From positions 186,001 to 250,000 of the forward strand of contig NZ_CP061285.1 of NCBI RefSeq assembly GCF_018687075.1: a stretch of 64,000 nucleotides of DNA. The letters are read 5' to 3'. Made by a program: the position numbers and the translations under genes. The notes beneath the pieces were generated by a model that had not been told where the DNA came from, ran no database searches, and saw only the letters and a program-made list of their open reading frames with translations. This DNA comes from Polynucleobacter sp. MWH-UH35A. GTDB taxonomy: Bacteria; Pseudomonadota; Gammaproteobacteria; Burkholderiales; Burkholderiaceae. This document shows, piece after piece, positions 18,775 to 27,812 of this stretch; the stretch's first letter is position 1, and each line of letters begins with the position of its first letter.

Positions 18775-18790
18775 TAACTATATATAGACG
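18775..18790 (+). promoter_or_regulatory. Possible third NrdR box next to the nrdA ribosome site
   Basis: The core CTATATATAG is a perfect match to the central ten positions, while the outer bases fit poorly (11 of 16 overall). It begins 63 bases after box 2, about six helical turns, and ends just before the AGGAG of nrdA. Confidence 0.45.
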
Positions 18791-18800
18791 CAGGAGCAAC

Positions 18801-21776
18801 ATGACATACGCCAATCCACAGACAGCAGACCAATCCGCTGGAGCAAATAATCCAGGAATGAACCCTGTTGGCGCTCTGAATCAAGCCCCTTCCGCTAGCT
18901 TTGTCGCAGGTGGTGTTGGTGGTGCCCAGGCAACCCAATTGTCTGATTACAAAATTATTCGCCGTAACGGGTCCGTTGTGGCATTTGAGCCATCCAAAAT
19001 TGCGATTGCTGTAACTAAAGCATTTTTAGCAGTTAATGGCGGTCAAGGTGCGGCGTCTGCTCGTGTTCGCGAACAAGTCGAGCAGTTGACCCATTCTGTT
19101 GTGCGTGCATTACTACGTAGCCGTCCAAATGGTGGAACGTTCCATATTGAAGATATTCAAGACCAAGTTGAATTGGCTTTGATGCGTAGTGGTGAGCATA
19201 ACGTTGCTCGTGCCTACGTTCTCTATCGTGAAAAGCGCAACCAAGAACGCGCGGCTCAACAAGAAGTTTCTCAAGAGGCGCAAACAGCCAATCAAGCTGG
19301 TGAGTCCGGTATCAAGGTTACCGATAACGGCGTTGAGAAGTGGTTGGATATGGCCGCTTTGCGCACAGTAATCGAGGCGGCTTGTGAAGGCTTGGGCACT
19401 CATATTGATGCCACACCTATCATCACTGAAACCATCAAGAATTTGTACGATGGCGTGCCAATGGCGCAAGTGTATGACTCTGCAATTTTGGCTTCTCGTA
19501 CATTGATTGAGAAAGATCCTGCATACAGCCAAGTAACAGCGCGCATCCTGATGCACGTGATTCGTAAAGAAATCTTGGGCAAAGAAGTGTTGCAAGGCGA
19601 CATGCAAGCTGAGTACAGCACCTATTTTGCGAAGTACATCAACGAAGGTATTTCTGCGGAGTTACTGGATCCTCGTATGCGTGAGTTTGACTTGCCACGC
19701 TTAGCCGCAGCTTTGAATGCCAGCCGTGACTTGCAATTTAACTACCTTGGCTTGCAGACCTTGTATGACCGTTATTTCTTGCATATTGAAGACCGTCGCA
19801 TTGAGATGCCGCAAGCCTTCTTTATGCGCGTGGCAATGGGCTTGGCTTTAAATGAACTCGACCGTGAGCGTCGCGCAATCGAGTTCTATGAAATCCTCTC
19901 TACGTTTGATTTCATGTCCAGCACTCCAACATTGTTCAACTCAGCGACCACACGTCCGCAGCTCTCTAGCTGCTACTTGACGACAGTGGATGATGATTTG
20001 GATGGCATCTACGAAGCATTGAAAGAAAACGCTTTGTTATCGAAGTTTGCTGGTGGTCTAGGTAATGACTGGACAAATGTTCGCGCATTGGGCAGCCATA
20101 TCAAAGGGACTAACGGTAAATCACAAGGTGTTGTGCCTTTCTTGAAAGTGGTGAACGACACTGCAGTTGCTGTAAACCAAGGTGGTAAGCGTAAGGGTGC
20201 GGTCTGCGCCTACTTGGAAACATGGCACTTAGATATTGAGGAGTTCTTGGAATTACGTAAGAACACTGGTGACGACCGCCGTCGTACACACGATATGAAC
20301 ACTTCCAACTGGATTCCTGACTTGTTTATGAAGCGTGTGATGGAAGGTGGCGACTGGACCTTGTTCTCACCATCAAACACACCAGACTTACATGACAAAT
20401 TCGGTAGAGCATTTGAAGAGGCTTATGTTGCCTATGAGCAAAAAGCTGACCGTGGTGAATTGAAGCCATTCCGCCGTATTCCAGCGCAGCAATTGTGGCG
20501 CAAGATGCTTGGTATGTTGTTTGAAACCGGTCACCCATGGATTACTTTCAAAGACCCTTGCAACATCCGTAGCCCACAACAGCATATTGGCGTAGTTCAC
20601 TCATCTAACCTTTGCACTGAGATCACTCTCAATACCAACGAGAGCGAGATTGCAGTTTGTAACTTGGGCTCTGTGAACTTAACGGCTCACATGACTACAG
20701 ATGCCAATGGCAAGATGATTTTGGATCATGAGAAGCTCCAAAGAACCGTCCGTACTGCAATGCGTATGTTGGACAACGTGATTGATATCAACTACTACGC
20801 AGTTGCTAAAGCACGTAATTCCAATTTGAAGCACCGTCCGGTCGGCATGGGCATCATGGGCTTCCAGGATTGCTTGCATATGCAGCGTATTCCTTACGCT
20901 AGCGATGAGGCTGTGAAGTTTGCTGACTCTTCGATGGAAGCAGTTTGCTACTACGCTTACCAAGCATCCAATGAATTGGCTGAAGAGCGTGGCGTTTACA
21001 GCACCTACAAAGGATCTTTGTGGGATCGCGGCATCCTCCCGCAAGATTCAGTAGCAATGTTGGCCGCTGAGCGCGGTGGTTATGTAGAGGTGGATAACTC
21101 CACTACTATGGACTGGAGTGGCTTGCGTGCACGCATTAAGCAACACGGCATGCGCAATTCCAATTGCGTGGCAATTGCGCCAACAGCAACGATTTCAAAC
21201 ATCATTGGCGTTTCTGCTTGTATTGAACCCACATTCCAGAACTTGTTCGTGAAATCCAACCTTTCTGGCGAATTCACGGTAGTAAACGAGTACTTGGTAC
21301 GTGATTTGAAGGATCGCGGCCTCTGGGATGAAGTGATGATTGCTGACTTGAAGTACTTTGACGGCACTTTATCTAAGATCGATCGCATTCCTCAGGATTT
21401 ACGCGATTTGTATGCAACCGCCTTTGAGGTTGAGCCAAGCTGGTTAGTTGAAGCAGCATCCCGTCGCCAAAAGTGGATTGACCAAGCGCAGTCGCTGAAC
21501 ATCTACATGGCTGGTGCTTCTGGTAAGAAATTGGATGACACCTATAAGTTGGCATGGTTGCGCGGCCTCAAAACTACTTATTACCTCCGCACGATGGCTG
21601 CAACCCATGTTGAGAAGTCGACGGTTGCTAGCGGTCAATTGAACTCCGTTTCTAGCGGTGGTGGGGTGAATGGTACTGACGCAGCTGCTGCAGCTGGTGG
21701 TGTTGAAGCGGATGGTCCGGTTTGCACAATGCGCCCAGGTGATGCTGGATTTGAAGAATGTGAAGCATGCCAATAA
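18801..21776 (+). CDS. nrdA: Class Ia ribonucleotide reductase, alpha subunit
   Basis: Catalytic subunit that reduces ribonucleoside diphosphates to deoxy forms. A Gly/Ala/Gln-rich leader (1-45) precedes an ATP-cone at about 48-150 and a second cone-like region at about 165-260, reminiscent of the two-cone NrdA of Pseudomonas. The catalytic barrel has the SSNLCTEI and AVCNLGSVNL cysteine/asparagine sites and APTATISNIIG. The tail ends CEACQ, the redox pair that receives electrons from thioredoxin or glutaredoxin. Length 991. It is preceded by AGGAG and candidate NrdR boxes. nrdB follows after 51 bp. Oxygen-dependent class Ia is implied by the paired NrdB. Confidence 0.97.
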   Translation: MTYANPQTADQSAGANNPGMNPVGALNQAPSASFVAGGVGGAQATQLSDYKIIRRNGSVVAFEPSKIAIAVTKAFLAVNGGQGAASARVREQVEQLTHSVVRALLRSRPNGGTFHIEDIQDQVELALMRSGEHNVARAYVLYREKRNQERAAQQEVSQEAQTANQAGESGIKVTDNGVEKWLDMAALRTVIEAACEGLGTHIDATPIITETIKNLYDGVPMAQVYDSAILASRTLIEKDPAYSQVTARILMHVIRKEILGKEVLQGDMQAEYSTYFAKYINEGISAELLDPRMREFDLPRLAAALNASRDLQFNYLGLQTLYDRYFLHIEDRRIEMPQAFFMRVAMGLALNELDRERRAIEFYEILSTFDFMSSTPTLFNSATTRPQLSSCYLTTVDDDLDGIYEALKENALLSKFAGGLGNDWTNVRALGSHIKGTNGKSQGVVPFLKVVNDTAVAVNQGGKRKGAVCAYLETWHLDIEEFLELRKNTGDDRRRTHDMNTSNWIPDLFMKRVMEGGDWTLFSPSNTPDLHDKFGRAFEEAYVAYEQKADRGELKPFRRIPAQQLWRKMLGMLFETGHPWITFKDPCNIRSPQQHIGVVHSSNLCTEITLNTNESEIAVCNLGSVNLTAHMTTDANGKMILDHEKLQRTVRTAMRMLDNVIDINYYAVAKARNSNLKHRPVGMGIMGFQDCLHMQRIPYASDEAVKFADSSMEAVCYYAYQASNELAEERGVYSTYKGSLWDRGILPQDSVAMLAAERGGYVEVDNSTTMDWSGLRARIKQHGMRNSNCVAIAPTATISNIIGVSACIEPTFQNLFVKSNLSGEFTVVNEYLVRDLKDRGLWDEVMIADLKYFDGTLSKIDRIPQDLRDLYATAFEVEPSWLVEAASRRQKWIDQAQSLNIYMAGASGKKLDDTYKLAWLRGLKTTYYLRTMAATHVEKSTVASGQLNSVSSGGGVNGTDAAAAAGGVEADGPVCTMRPGDAGFEECEACQ

Positions 21777-21827
21777 GCGATTCGCCTATTGGTCAGAGAT
21801 AAGAAAAGAAGAAATTAGGAGAAAGTT

Positions 21828-23021
21828 ATGTTGAATTGGGAAGAGGAAGTTGCTCCAGCACTAGCGAAAGCTGGCCTTGCGCCGCAGCCGGTTGCAGCGG
21901 AGCCACAACGTCCACAACCAGACCAAGTGGCGATGGCAGCACCTCAAGCTGCTGCGCCAGCAGTAGCGCAAACACAAAGCGCGCCTGCGTCTGGAGTTGA
22001 AACTCGTCGTGTGAATGTGGCTGATAAGCGGGTTATTAATGCCAAAACCGACGTAAATCAGCTCGTACCATTTAAATATAAGTGGGCTTGGGAGAAGTAT
22101 TTGGCTGGTTGCGCCAATCACTGGATGCCACAAGAGATCAACATGAACCGCGATATCGCGCTTTGGAAAGATCCAAATGGATTAACCGAAGATGAGCGTC
22201 GCATCATTAAACGCAATCTCGGTTTCTTCACTACAGCCGATTCTTTAGCGGCAAACAATATTGTTTTGGGTACATATCGCCAAATTACTGCTCCAGAGTG
22301 CCGTCAATACCTATTGCGCCAGGCTTTCGAGGAGGCAATTCATACTCACGCCTACCAATATATTGTGGAATCTTTAGGCTTAGACCAAGGCGAAATCTTC
22401 AATGCGTATCACGAAATTGAGTCCATTTGCGCTAAGGATGAGTTCCTTATTCCATTTATTGATGTGCTCACCGACCCAACATTTAAGACTGGCACATTAG
22501 AAAACGATCAAAAACTGCTTCGTTCTTTGATTGTTTTTGCTTGCGTAATGGAAGGTTTGTTCTTTTATGTTGGTTTTACGCAAATACTTGCAATGGGTCG
22601 TCAAAACAAAATGACGGGTGCTGCTGAGCAGTATCAATACATCCTTCGTGATGAGTCTATGCACTGCAATTTTGGTATTGATTTGATTAACCAAATCAAG
22701 CTGGAGAACCCGCACTTATGGACTTCTGCGTTCAAAGACGAGATCAAATCGATCTTCGAAAAAGCAGTCGAATTAGAGTACCGTTATGCCGAAGATACGA
22801 TGCCTCGAGGAGTGCTCGGATTGAACGCTCCGATGTTCAAAGGGTACCTAAGATACATTTGTAATCGCAGATGTTTGCAAATAGGACTTGACGCGATGTT
22901 CCCAAATGAAGAGAATCCATTTCCATGGATGTCAGAAATGATTGATCTGAAAAAAGAACGAAACTTTTTTGAGACACGCGTTATTGAGTATCAAACTGGC
23001 GGTGCGCTAAGTTGGGAGTAG
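21828..23021 (+). CDS. nrdB: Class Ia ribonucleotide reductase, beta subunit
   Basis: Small subunit that houses the diiron-tyrosyl radical cofactor. Metal-ligand motifs are the [12 protein letters not shown] helix and DESMHCNF, with further Glu residues in the four-helix core. The tail is [17 protein letters not shown], whose last residues normally dock onto NrdA. Residues about 12-65 form an Ala/Pro/Gln-rich extension absent from E. coli NrdB. Cotranscribed with nrdA. The transcript probably runs through a structured stretch (23070-23140) to the terminator at 23167. Confidence 0.96.
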   Translation: MLNWEEEVAPALAKAGLAPQPVAAEPQRPQPDQVAMAAPQAAAPAVAQTQSAPASGVETRRVNVADKRVINAKTDVNQLVPFKYKWAWEKYLAGCANHWMPQEINMNRDIALWKDPNGLTEDERRIIKRNLGFFTTADSLAANNIVLGTYRQITAPECRQYLLRQAFEEAIHTHAYQYIVESLGLDQGEIFNAYHEIESICAKDEFLIPFIDVLTDPTFKTGTLENDQKLLRSLIVFACVMEGLFFYVGFTQILAMGRQNKMTGAAEQYQYILRDESMHCNFGIDLINQIKLENPHLWTSAFKDEIKSIFEKAVELEYRYAEDTMPRGVLGLNAPMFKGYLRYICNRRCLQIGLDAMFPNEENPFPWMSEMIDLKKERNFFETRVIEYQTGGALSWE

Positions 23022-23166
23022 TAAGGAGTAAGTAAGCGCATAGCCGGCTAAATTGGAGATTAGACGGTTGGATAGTTTAAGAAGTCAGCAAAAACAGACT
23101 CAAATCCGAAAACCCTTGCTCAAGGGTGTCTGGGCTATCCTCTCTATTTTTTCCAGCACATTTAAG
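23022..23166 (+). other. nrdB 3' region with nested helices
   Basis: No convincing gene. Bases 23070-23140 can fold into nested helices: GGATAG with CTATCC (outer), CAGAC with GTCTG, and a 6-bp ACCCTT/AAGGGT hairpin stacked inside. A T-rich stretch follows, and a perfect 10-base palindrome lies at 23041-23050. A 3'-UTR-derived small RNA or an RNA-stability element is possible. From 23200 to 23354 I see only the likely promoter region of the H1-like gene. Confidence 0.4.
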
Positions 23167-23199
23167 AAGCCGTTGTCCTTCGGGGCCACGGCTTTTTTT
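23167..23199 (+). terminator. Terminator of the nrdAB operon
   Basis: A 7-bp outer stem (23167-23173 with 23188-23194), one mismatch, then a 4-bp inner stem closed by a TTCG tetraloop (23179-23182), followed by a T run. Rho-independent type. Confidence 0.88.
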
Positions 23200-23354
23200 C
23201 CAGGATTCATTAGCGTGCAGCACCTAGCATCAAGCCGCGCGCCGATGAATGGCTCGCTCGTCAGCTCCAAAAGGTTGCAAAACCTAGCGGAATTAGATGG
23301 TCGGGTCTTCTTAATGTAGTTTTGTACTAATCCTCACGTGAAGGAGTAACACAC

Positions 23355-23597
23355 ATGGCAACAAAGAAAAAACCTGCTGCAAAGAAACCAGCTGCTAAAA
23401 AAGCTGCTGCTAAGCGTCCAGCTGCTAAAAAAGTAGCTAAAAAGCGCCCAGCTGCTAAAAAAGCTGCTGCTAAAAAGCCAGCTGCTAAAAAAGTAGCTAA
23501 AAAGCGCCCAGCTGCTAAAAAAGCTGCTGCTAAAAAGCCAGCTGCTAAAAAAGCAACTCGCAAAGTAGCTAAAAAGCGCGTAGCAAAAAAAAAGTAA
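23355..23597 (+). CDS. Histone H1-like Lys/Ala/Pro-rich nucleoprotein, zero-frame product
   Basis: An 80-residue, extremely basic protein built almost entirely of AAKKPAAKK-type repeats. It resembles the C-terminal tail of eukaryotic H1 and the H1-like nucleoproteins of Bordetella and Burkholderia, which bind and compact DNA non-specifically. A good ribosome site (AAGGAG) precedes the ATG. The gene carries a 60-bp tandem unit (20 codons) present about 2.5 times over 23401-23551. The zero frame stops at TAA 23595-23597, immediately after an A9 run. The -1 frame continues the same repeat for another 38 codons (see next two entries). The antisense open frame over it is a by-product of the repeat. 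Confidence 0.88.
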   Translation: MATKKKPAAKKPAAKKAAAKRPAAKKVAKKRPAAKKAAAKKPAAKKVAKKRPAAKKAAAKKPAAKKATRKVAKKRVAKKK

Positions 23598-23710
23598 GTA
23601 AGCCTGCTGCGAAGAAAGCGGGCGCTGCTGTAAAAAAGCCCGCGGCTAAGAAAGCTGCACTAGCATCATCTGCCGCTACTTGGCCCTTCCCAACTGGCAC
23701 ACGTCCATAA
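23355..23710 (+). CDS. Histone H1-like protein, extended product by -1 frameshift (118 residues predicted)
   Basis: If ribosomes slip back one base on the A9 run after codon 80, translation continues from 23594 in the -1 frame as VSKPAAKKAGAAVKKPAAKK, then A- and S-rich residues, ending WPFPTGTRP before TAA at 23708. The tail keeps the PAAKK repeat, so it is clearly former or present coding sequence. From memory, H1-like proteins of related bacteria end in a similar Trp-Pro-Phe-Pro motif. Three readings are open: programmed frameshifting, a natural indel in the A run (ten A's would restore one frame), or a sequencing error. Confidence 0.7.
23401..23551 (+). repeat. 60-bp coding minisatellite in the H1-like gene
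   Basis: Bases 23401-23460 and 23461-23520 are near identical, and a partial third copy runs to about 23551. Each unit encodes 20 residues. Such arrays change copy number by slippage or recombination. Confidence 0.9.
23588..23623 (+). promoter_or_regulatory. Candidate -1 ribosomal frameshift signal
   Basis: The heptamer A-AAA-AAG (23588-23594) lies in the zero-frame phase of the dnaX slippery site. Stop TAA follows at once. After a 7-base spacer a 7-bp stem begins (23602-23608 with 23617-23623, one G-T wobble) with an 8-base loop. Spacer and stem position fit known -1 sites. No upstream Shine-Dalgarno-like stimulator is seen. Confidence 0.65.
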
Positions 23711-23738
23711 GCTTCGGCTAAAGACGGGTGTTACTAGA

Positions 23739-23766
23739 AGGGGTCTCAATAGAGACCCCTTTTTTT
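23739..23766 (+). terminator. Terminator of the H1-like gene
   Basis: A perfect 9-bp stem (23739-23747 with 23752-23760), AATA loop and six T's. It lies 29 bases after the -1 frame stop and 142 after the zero-frame stop, so the transcript covers the extended frame. Confidence 0.92.
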
Positions 23767-23827
23767 ATTTCCCGATTCAGAAGTTAATAAGAATCTGTAA
23801 GTCTGGAATGTCCCAGGCTATATTTGC

Positions 23828-24787
23828 TTAGAAGCTAAAACCAAATGCCGTTTTAAATTGTTCGATGATCTGATCTTTGCTAAGTTGGTGGTTTTGTGGT
23901 CCTTGGTGAGTAATTTTGATGGATCCCATCAAGCTTGCAAGGCGACCGGTAGTTTCCCAATCCATGCCGTTTTCCAGACCAAACAGCAATCCACCGCGGA
24001 ACGCATCTCCGCAACCGGTTGGATCAACTACTTTGGCTGCTGGAACCGGTGGAATCGCAATGCATTTACCTTCGGAATAAATATCGGCGCCTTCAGCACC
24101 TTTGGTCACGATGAGTGCTTTGACGCGCTCAGCCACTTTTGCCAAGCTCAAGCCCGTTCTTTGGGAAAGCATCTCGCCCTCATAGTCATTTACGGCTAGA
24201 TAGCTGGCAATGTCGACTAGTTCCAGAAGTTCTGGGCCATTAAACATTGGTAAGCCTTGGCCTGGATCAAAGATAAACGGAATGTTGGCATCGGCTAGTT
24301 GATGGCAATGCTCCCACATACCTTGACGCCCATCGGGAGCAACGATGCCTAATTTTGCTGGACCTTTGGCATTCTTGCTGCGCTCTGCAACTACTGCGGC
24401 AACTTGGTTGAGGTGGGATTCACCCATGGCTCCTGGATGAAAAGCAGTGATCTGATTATTGGCTTGGTCAGTGGTGATCATCGCTTGTGCAGTAAATGCC
24501 TGATCAATCTGGCGAATATGGCTTGCATCAATCTTGAGCTCTTCAAGGCGGTTCATATACGGTGCAGCATCACCCCCTACGGTGGCCATAATGATCGGGT
24601 CACCACCCAAAAGATTTAGGTTGTAGGCAATATTGCCTGCGCAACCGCCAAATTCACGGCGCATCGTTGGGACCAAGAAGGCTACGTTCAGAATATGAAT
24701 TTGCTCGGGCAGAATTTGATCGGCAAATTTGCCTTCAAAGTTCATGATGGTGTCGTAGGCGATGGAGCCACAGATTAAGCTAGCCAT
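23828..24787 (-). CDS. PfkB-family carbohydrate/nucleoside kinase
   Basis: Ribokinase-fold kinase of 319 residues. The N-terminal glycine region FGGCAGNIAYNLNLLGG is at about 47-63. The C-terminal PfkB signature DPTGCGDAFRGGLLFG is at about 250-265, with the catalytic Asp in GCGDAF. The N-terminus resembles bacterial adenosine-kinase-like members of the family, but the substrate (adenosine, ribose, fructose or another) cannot be fixed from sequence. It is a single gene, convergent with the H1-like gene and separated from prmA by 52 bp. Confidence 0.85.
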   Translation of the reverse strand: MASLICGSIAYDTIMNFEGKFADQILPEQIHILNVAFLVPTMRREFGGCAGNIAYNLNLLGGDPIIMATVGGDAAPYMNRLEELKIDASHIRQIDQAFTAQAMITTDQANNQITAFHPGAMGESHLNQVAAVVAERSKNAKGPAKLGIVAPDGRQGMWEHCHQLADANIPFIFDPGQGLPMFNGPELLELVDIASYLAVNDYEGEMLSQRTGLSLAKVAERVKALIVTKGAEGADIYSEGKCIAIPPVPAAKVVDPTGCGDAFRGGLLFGLENGMDWETTGRLASLMGSIKITHQGPQNHQLSKDQIIEQFKTAFGFSF

Positions 24788-24839
24788 AAATTACTTTCTT
24801 TTATAAATAAAGGGGTAAATGGGGTTTCAATAAACCAAC

Positions 24840-26369
24840 TTAGGGGTAAAGCACTCGGACGCGATAGCCCGCAGCATTTGGCGGTAAGGAAATCGGCAAA
24901 TCAAGCTGCAGAATTTCTCCAGAAGGGATACCTTTTTTTAAAAAATCAGGATGCGCCTCCTGCCAATTTTTTGGTAACCATTCTTGTGGAGTGAATTGCA
25001 GTGATTGGATCTCGGATTCATCTGCATCGGTTAAAGAAATTTCTAAATTTGGCGGCAAAACTGCTATAGCGAGACGATTTTGTATCTCTACTTGCAACAG
25101 AGATTGATTTGCGCCGCTTTTAAGCCCCTCTCGTGCGTTTTCTGTTGATAATGCGGCTGAAGTTATTTTCCACGCAGAAAAATCGCTCACAGAGCGATCT
25201 AGACATCCTAGTGCGCGACAAAGTTTTGCATCAATTCGTTGCAATACCTGAAATGCATTTACTGAAATTGTATTGGATGTTCCATCAACTCGCGGTGCTA
25301 ATGCGGGAAGCAATGAATTTCTGGAAAGATGCTCGCCAAAAACGAACAAGAGAAGTGCAAGGGCCGCGCATAGGACTAACTTAAGACTTTTTTTTTGAGC
25401 AGGTGCAGCAAAAACAGTTTCTTTGTTGCTAGGAAGATCGGTATTTAGGCTTCCATGGAGACAAACCCAACCTTCGCTCTCTTTCCAAACGGAGAGTTTG
25501 AGCCACTGACTGTAAGTTGCGATCACTTCTTCTGCTTGGCGGGCGAGTATCCCAGACAAAACAATACGTCCACCAACTTTCATCTTGTTGACCAATGCGG
25601 GAGCAAGCACTTGCAGTGGATTAGCCAAGATATTGGCCATCACAATGTCATATTTTGTTTCAGCGGCGAGCTCAGGTGCGCCTTCATTAGGCAATACAAA
25701 ACGAATAGATGCGTTGTTGATTTCTGCATTACTGCGAGCGGCAACCATGGCCTGAGGATCAATATCGGTACCAATCACTGGATTGCAACCGAGTTTTGCA
25801 GCGGCAATAGCCAAAATTCCTGAGCCGCAACCATAATCAAGCAAACTTTGATTTTGTAAATTAGGTTGTTGCTCAAGCCACAGTAGGCATAAATGTGTCG
25901 TGGGATGACTTCCCGTACCAAACGCCAAGCCTGGATCGACAGCTAGGCAAATTGCATTCGGATCGCTTGGCGCATCATGCCAGGAGGGTACTACCCAAAT
26001 ACGTTCACCAATTTGAATGGGTGCAAACTGACTCTGAGTGAGTCTTACCCAGTCTTGCTCTTCAATGGTTTTCTCAAGAGGTGCACTCAGCTGGAAACCG
26101 GCGTCTTTGAGTGACGTAAGCAGTTCTGGAATAAATTCTGCGCTACCGGATGCATCAATCTCAGGATTAAAGAGAGCGGTGACTGCTGATCTGTCCCAAG
26201 CTTGCACTTCAGGGTGAAGTCCTGGCTCCCCATAAAGTGGGTTTTCATCATAGCCACCGGCAGCGTCGTCTTCAACGGTAACGGATAGTGCGCCCAAATC
26301 CAAAAGCGCATCACCCAAAGGCTCAGCGATTTCAGCGGCTACCGTGAATACCAGTTCACGATAAGGCAT
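24840..26369 (-). CDS. prmA: Ribosomal protein L11 methyltransferase fused to a DUF3426-like membrane domain
   Basis: Residues 1-306 are PrmA, which trimethylates L11 using SAM: DPGLAFGTGSHPTT at 145-158, SAM motif LDYGCGSGILA at 177-187, and ANILAN at 245-250. PrmA normally ends here. This protein continues without a stop through a linker, one transmembrane helix (about 330-345), and a region of about 160 residues resembling DUF3426. In Burkholderiales that domain is usually a separate downstream gene whose N-terminus has an MJ0042 zinc finger, absent here. By topology the added part should lie in the periplasm, tethering the methyltransferase to the membrane. It follows accC by 16 bp. Confidence 0.9.
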   Translation of the reverse strand: MPYRELVFTVAAEIAEPLGDALLDLGALSVTVEDDAAGGYDENPLYGEPGLHPEVQAWDRSAVTALFNPEIDASGSAEFIPELLTSLKDAGFQLSAPLEKTIEEQDWVRLTQSQFAPIQIGERIWVVPSWHDAPSDPNAICLAVDPGLAFGTGSHPTTHLCLLWLEQQPNLQNQSLLDYGCGSGILAIAAAKLGCNPVIGTDIDPQAMVAARSNAEINNASIRFVLPNEGAPELAAETKYDIVMANILANPLQVLAPALVNKMKVGGRIVLSGILARQAEEVIATYSQWLKLSVWKESEGWVCLHGSLNTDLPSNKETVFAAPAQKKSLKLVLCAALALLLFVFGEHLSRNSLLPALAPRVDGTSNTISVNAFQVLQRIDAKLCRALGCLDRSVSDFSAWKITSAALSTENAREGLKSGANQSLLQVEIQNRLAIAVLPPNLEISLTDADESEIQSLQFTPQEWLPKNWQEAHPDFLKKGIPSGEILQLDLPISLPPNAAGYRVRVLYP

Positions 26370-26385
26370 GTGGCGCTCCCATCAC

Positions 26386-27750
26386 TTAGGACTTACCGCG
26401 ACTTGCAGCTTGCTCTTCTAAGCGATGCTCTAAGTAATGGATGCTGGTACCACCCTCCATGAAATTGGGATCGAGCATCAGCTCTCGATGAAGGGGGACG
26501 TTCGTTGTAATGCCGTCAATCACCATCTCGGAAAGTGCAATTTGCATGCGACGGATTGCTTGCTCACGAGTATTACCGTAAGAAATCAATTTGCCAATCA
26601 TGGAGTCGTAGTTTGATGGGACCACATAACCGCTGTAAGCATGTGAATCAACGCGAATCCCAGGGCCGCCTGGCATGTGGAATGAGCCAATTTTGCCGGG
26701 GCTTGGGGTGAACTTAAATGGATCTTCTGCATTTAAGCGGCACTCGATTGCATGGCCACGGAAAACGATGTCTTTTTGGCGATAACTTAATTTGAGGCCT
26801 GCGGCGATACGAATTTGTTCTTGAACAATATCCACACCAGTAATCATTTCAGTGACTGGGTGTTCAACCTGAACACGGGTATTCATCTCAATGAAGAAGA
26901 ATTCCCCGTTTTCGTAGAGAAATTCAAAGGTACCAGCTCCGCGATACCCAATTTTGCGACAGGCTTCTGCACAGCGCTCACCAATTTTGGCGATCAAACG
27001 ACGATCAATGCCAGGAGCCGGTGCTTCTTCAATAACTTTTTGATGACGGCGTTGCATGGAGCAGTCGCGCTCACCCAACCAAATCGCATTGCCATGGGTA
27101 TCGGCCAAAACCTGAATCTCTACGTGACGAGGCTTTTCTAAAAACTTCTCCATATAGACTTCTGGATTGCCAAAAGCACGACCCGCTTCTTCACGTGTCA
27201 TATTTACCGCATTGATGAGTGCCGCTTCGGTGTGAACTACGCGCATACCACGTCCGCCACCACCGCCAGCCGCCTTAATAATTACTGGATAGCCCACTTT
27301 TTTTGCTGTGGCAATAATTTCTTTTGGATTATCCGGTAGTGCGCCTTCCGATCCTGGTACGCAAGGTACGCCAGCTTTAATCATGGCGCGTTTGGCTGAA
27401 ACCTTGTCACCCATGAGGCGAATCGATGTTGCTGTAGGCCCAATAAAGGCAAAACCAGATTTCTCAACGCGTTCCGCAAAGTCGGCATTTTCAGAGAGGA
27501 AGCCATAACCAGGATGGATTGCTTCTGCATCAGTTACTTCAGCCGCCGAAATAATTGCTGGCATGTTGAGGTAACTCAATGGAGATGGAGCTGGCCCAAT
27601 ACAGACTGCCTCATCAGCTAGCTTTACATATTTGGCTTCTTTATCTGCGGTGGAATAGACCACAACAGTTTTAATTCCCAACTCGCGGCATGCGCGTTGG
27701 ATGCGGAGAGCAATTTCTCCCCGATTGGCAATCAGAATCTTATCGAACAT
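26386..27750 (-). CDS. accC: Acetyl-CoA carboxylase, biotin carboxylase subunit
   Basis: ATP-dependent carboxylation of biotin on BCCP, the first half-reaction of fatty acid synthesis. It begins [17 protein letters not shown]. The glycine-rich ATP loop [12 protein letters not shown] (about 159-170), the EAPAPG segment and the catalytic [16 protein letters not shown] (about 287-302) are intact. 454 residues, normal. Follows accB by 62 bp and precedes prmA. Confidence 0.98.
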   Translation of the reverse strand: MFDKILIANRGEIALRIQRACRELGIKTVVVYSTADKEAKYVKLADEAVCIGPAPSPLSYLNMPAIISAAEVTDAEAIHPGYGFLSENADFAERVEKSGFAFIGPTATSIRLMGDKVSAKRAMIKAGVPCVPGSEGALPDNPKEIIATAKKVGYPVIIKAAGGGGGRGMRVVHTEAALINAVNMTREEAGRAFGNPEVYMEKFLEKPRHVEIQVLADTHGNAIWLGERDCSMQRRHQKVIEEAPAPGIDRRLIAKIGERCAEACRKIGYRGAGTFEFLYENGEFFFIEMNTRVQVEHPVTEMITGVDIVQEQIRIAAGLKLSYRQKDIVFRGHAIECRLNAEDPFKFTPSPGKIGSFHMPGGPGIRVDSHAYSGYVVPSNYDSMIGKLISYGNTREQAIRRMQIALSEMVIDGITTNVPLHRELMLDPNFMEGGTSIHYLEHRLEEQAASRGKS

Positions 27751-27812
27751 GTCGGCTCTGAGTTAAGTAACGGTGAATTGGAATGGATCAAATGGTGACC
27801 AAGGAAGATGCA

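Noticed and set aside
18526..18800. A riboswitch (for example B12) ahead of nrdA
   Set aside because: No conserved aptamer boxes seen. The NrdR-type sites explain the region better, and the enzyme is the B12-independent class Ia.
23053..23319. An 88-codon open frame between nrdB and the H1-like gene
   Set aside because: It runs straight through the nrdAB terminator hairpin, has no ribosome site and shows no recognisable protein pattern.
23327..23563. Antisense open frame over the H1-like gene rich in Ala, Phe and Leu
   Set aside because: It is the mirror of a Lys/Ala/Pro repeat; the periodic DNA keeps all frames open.
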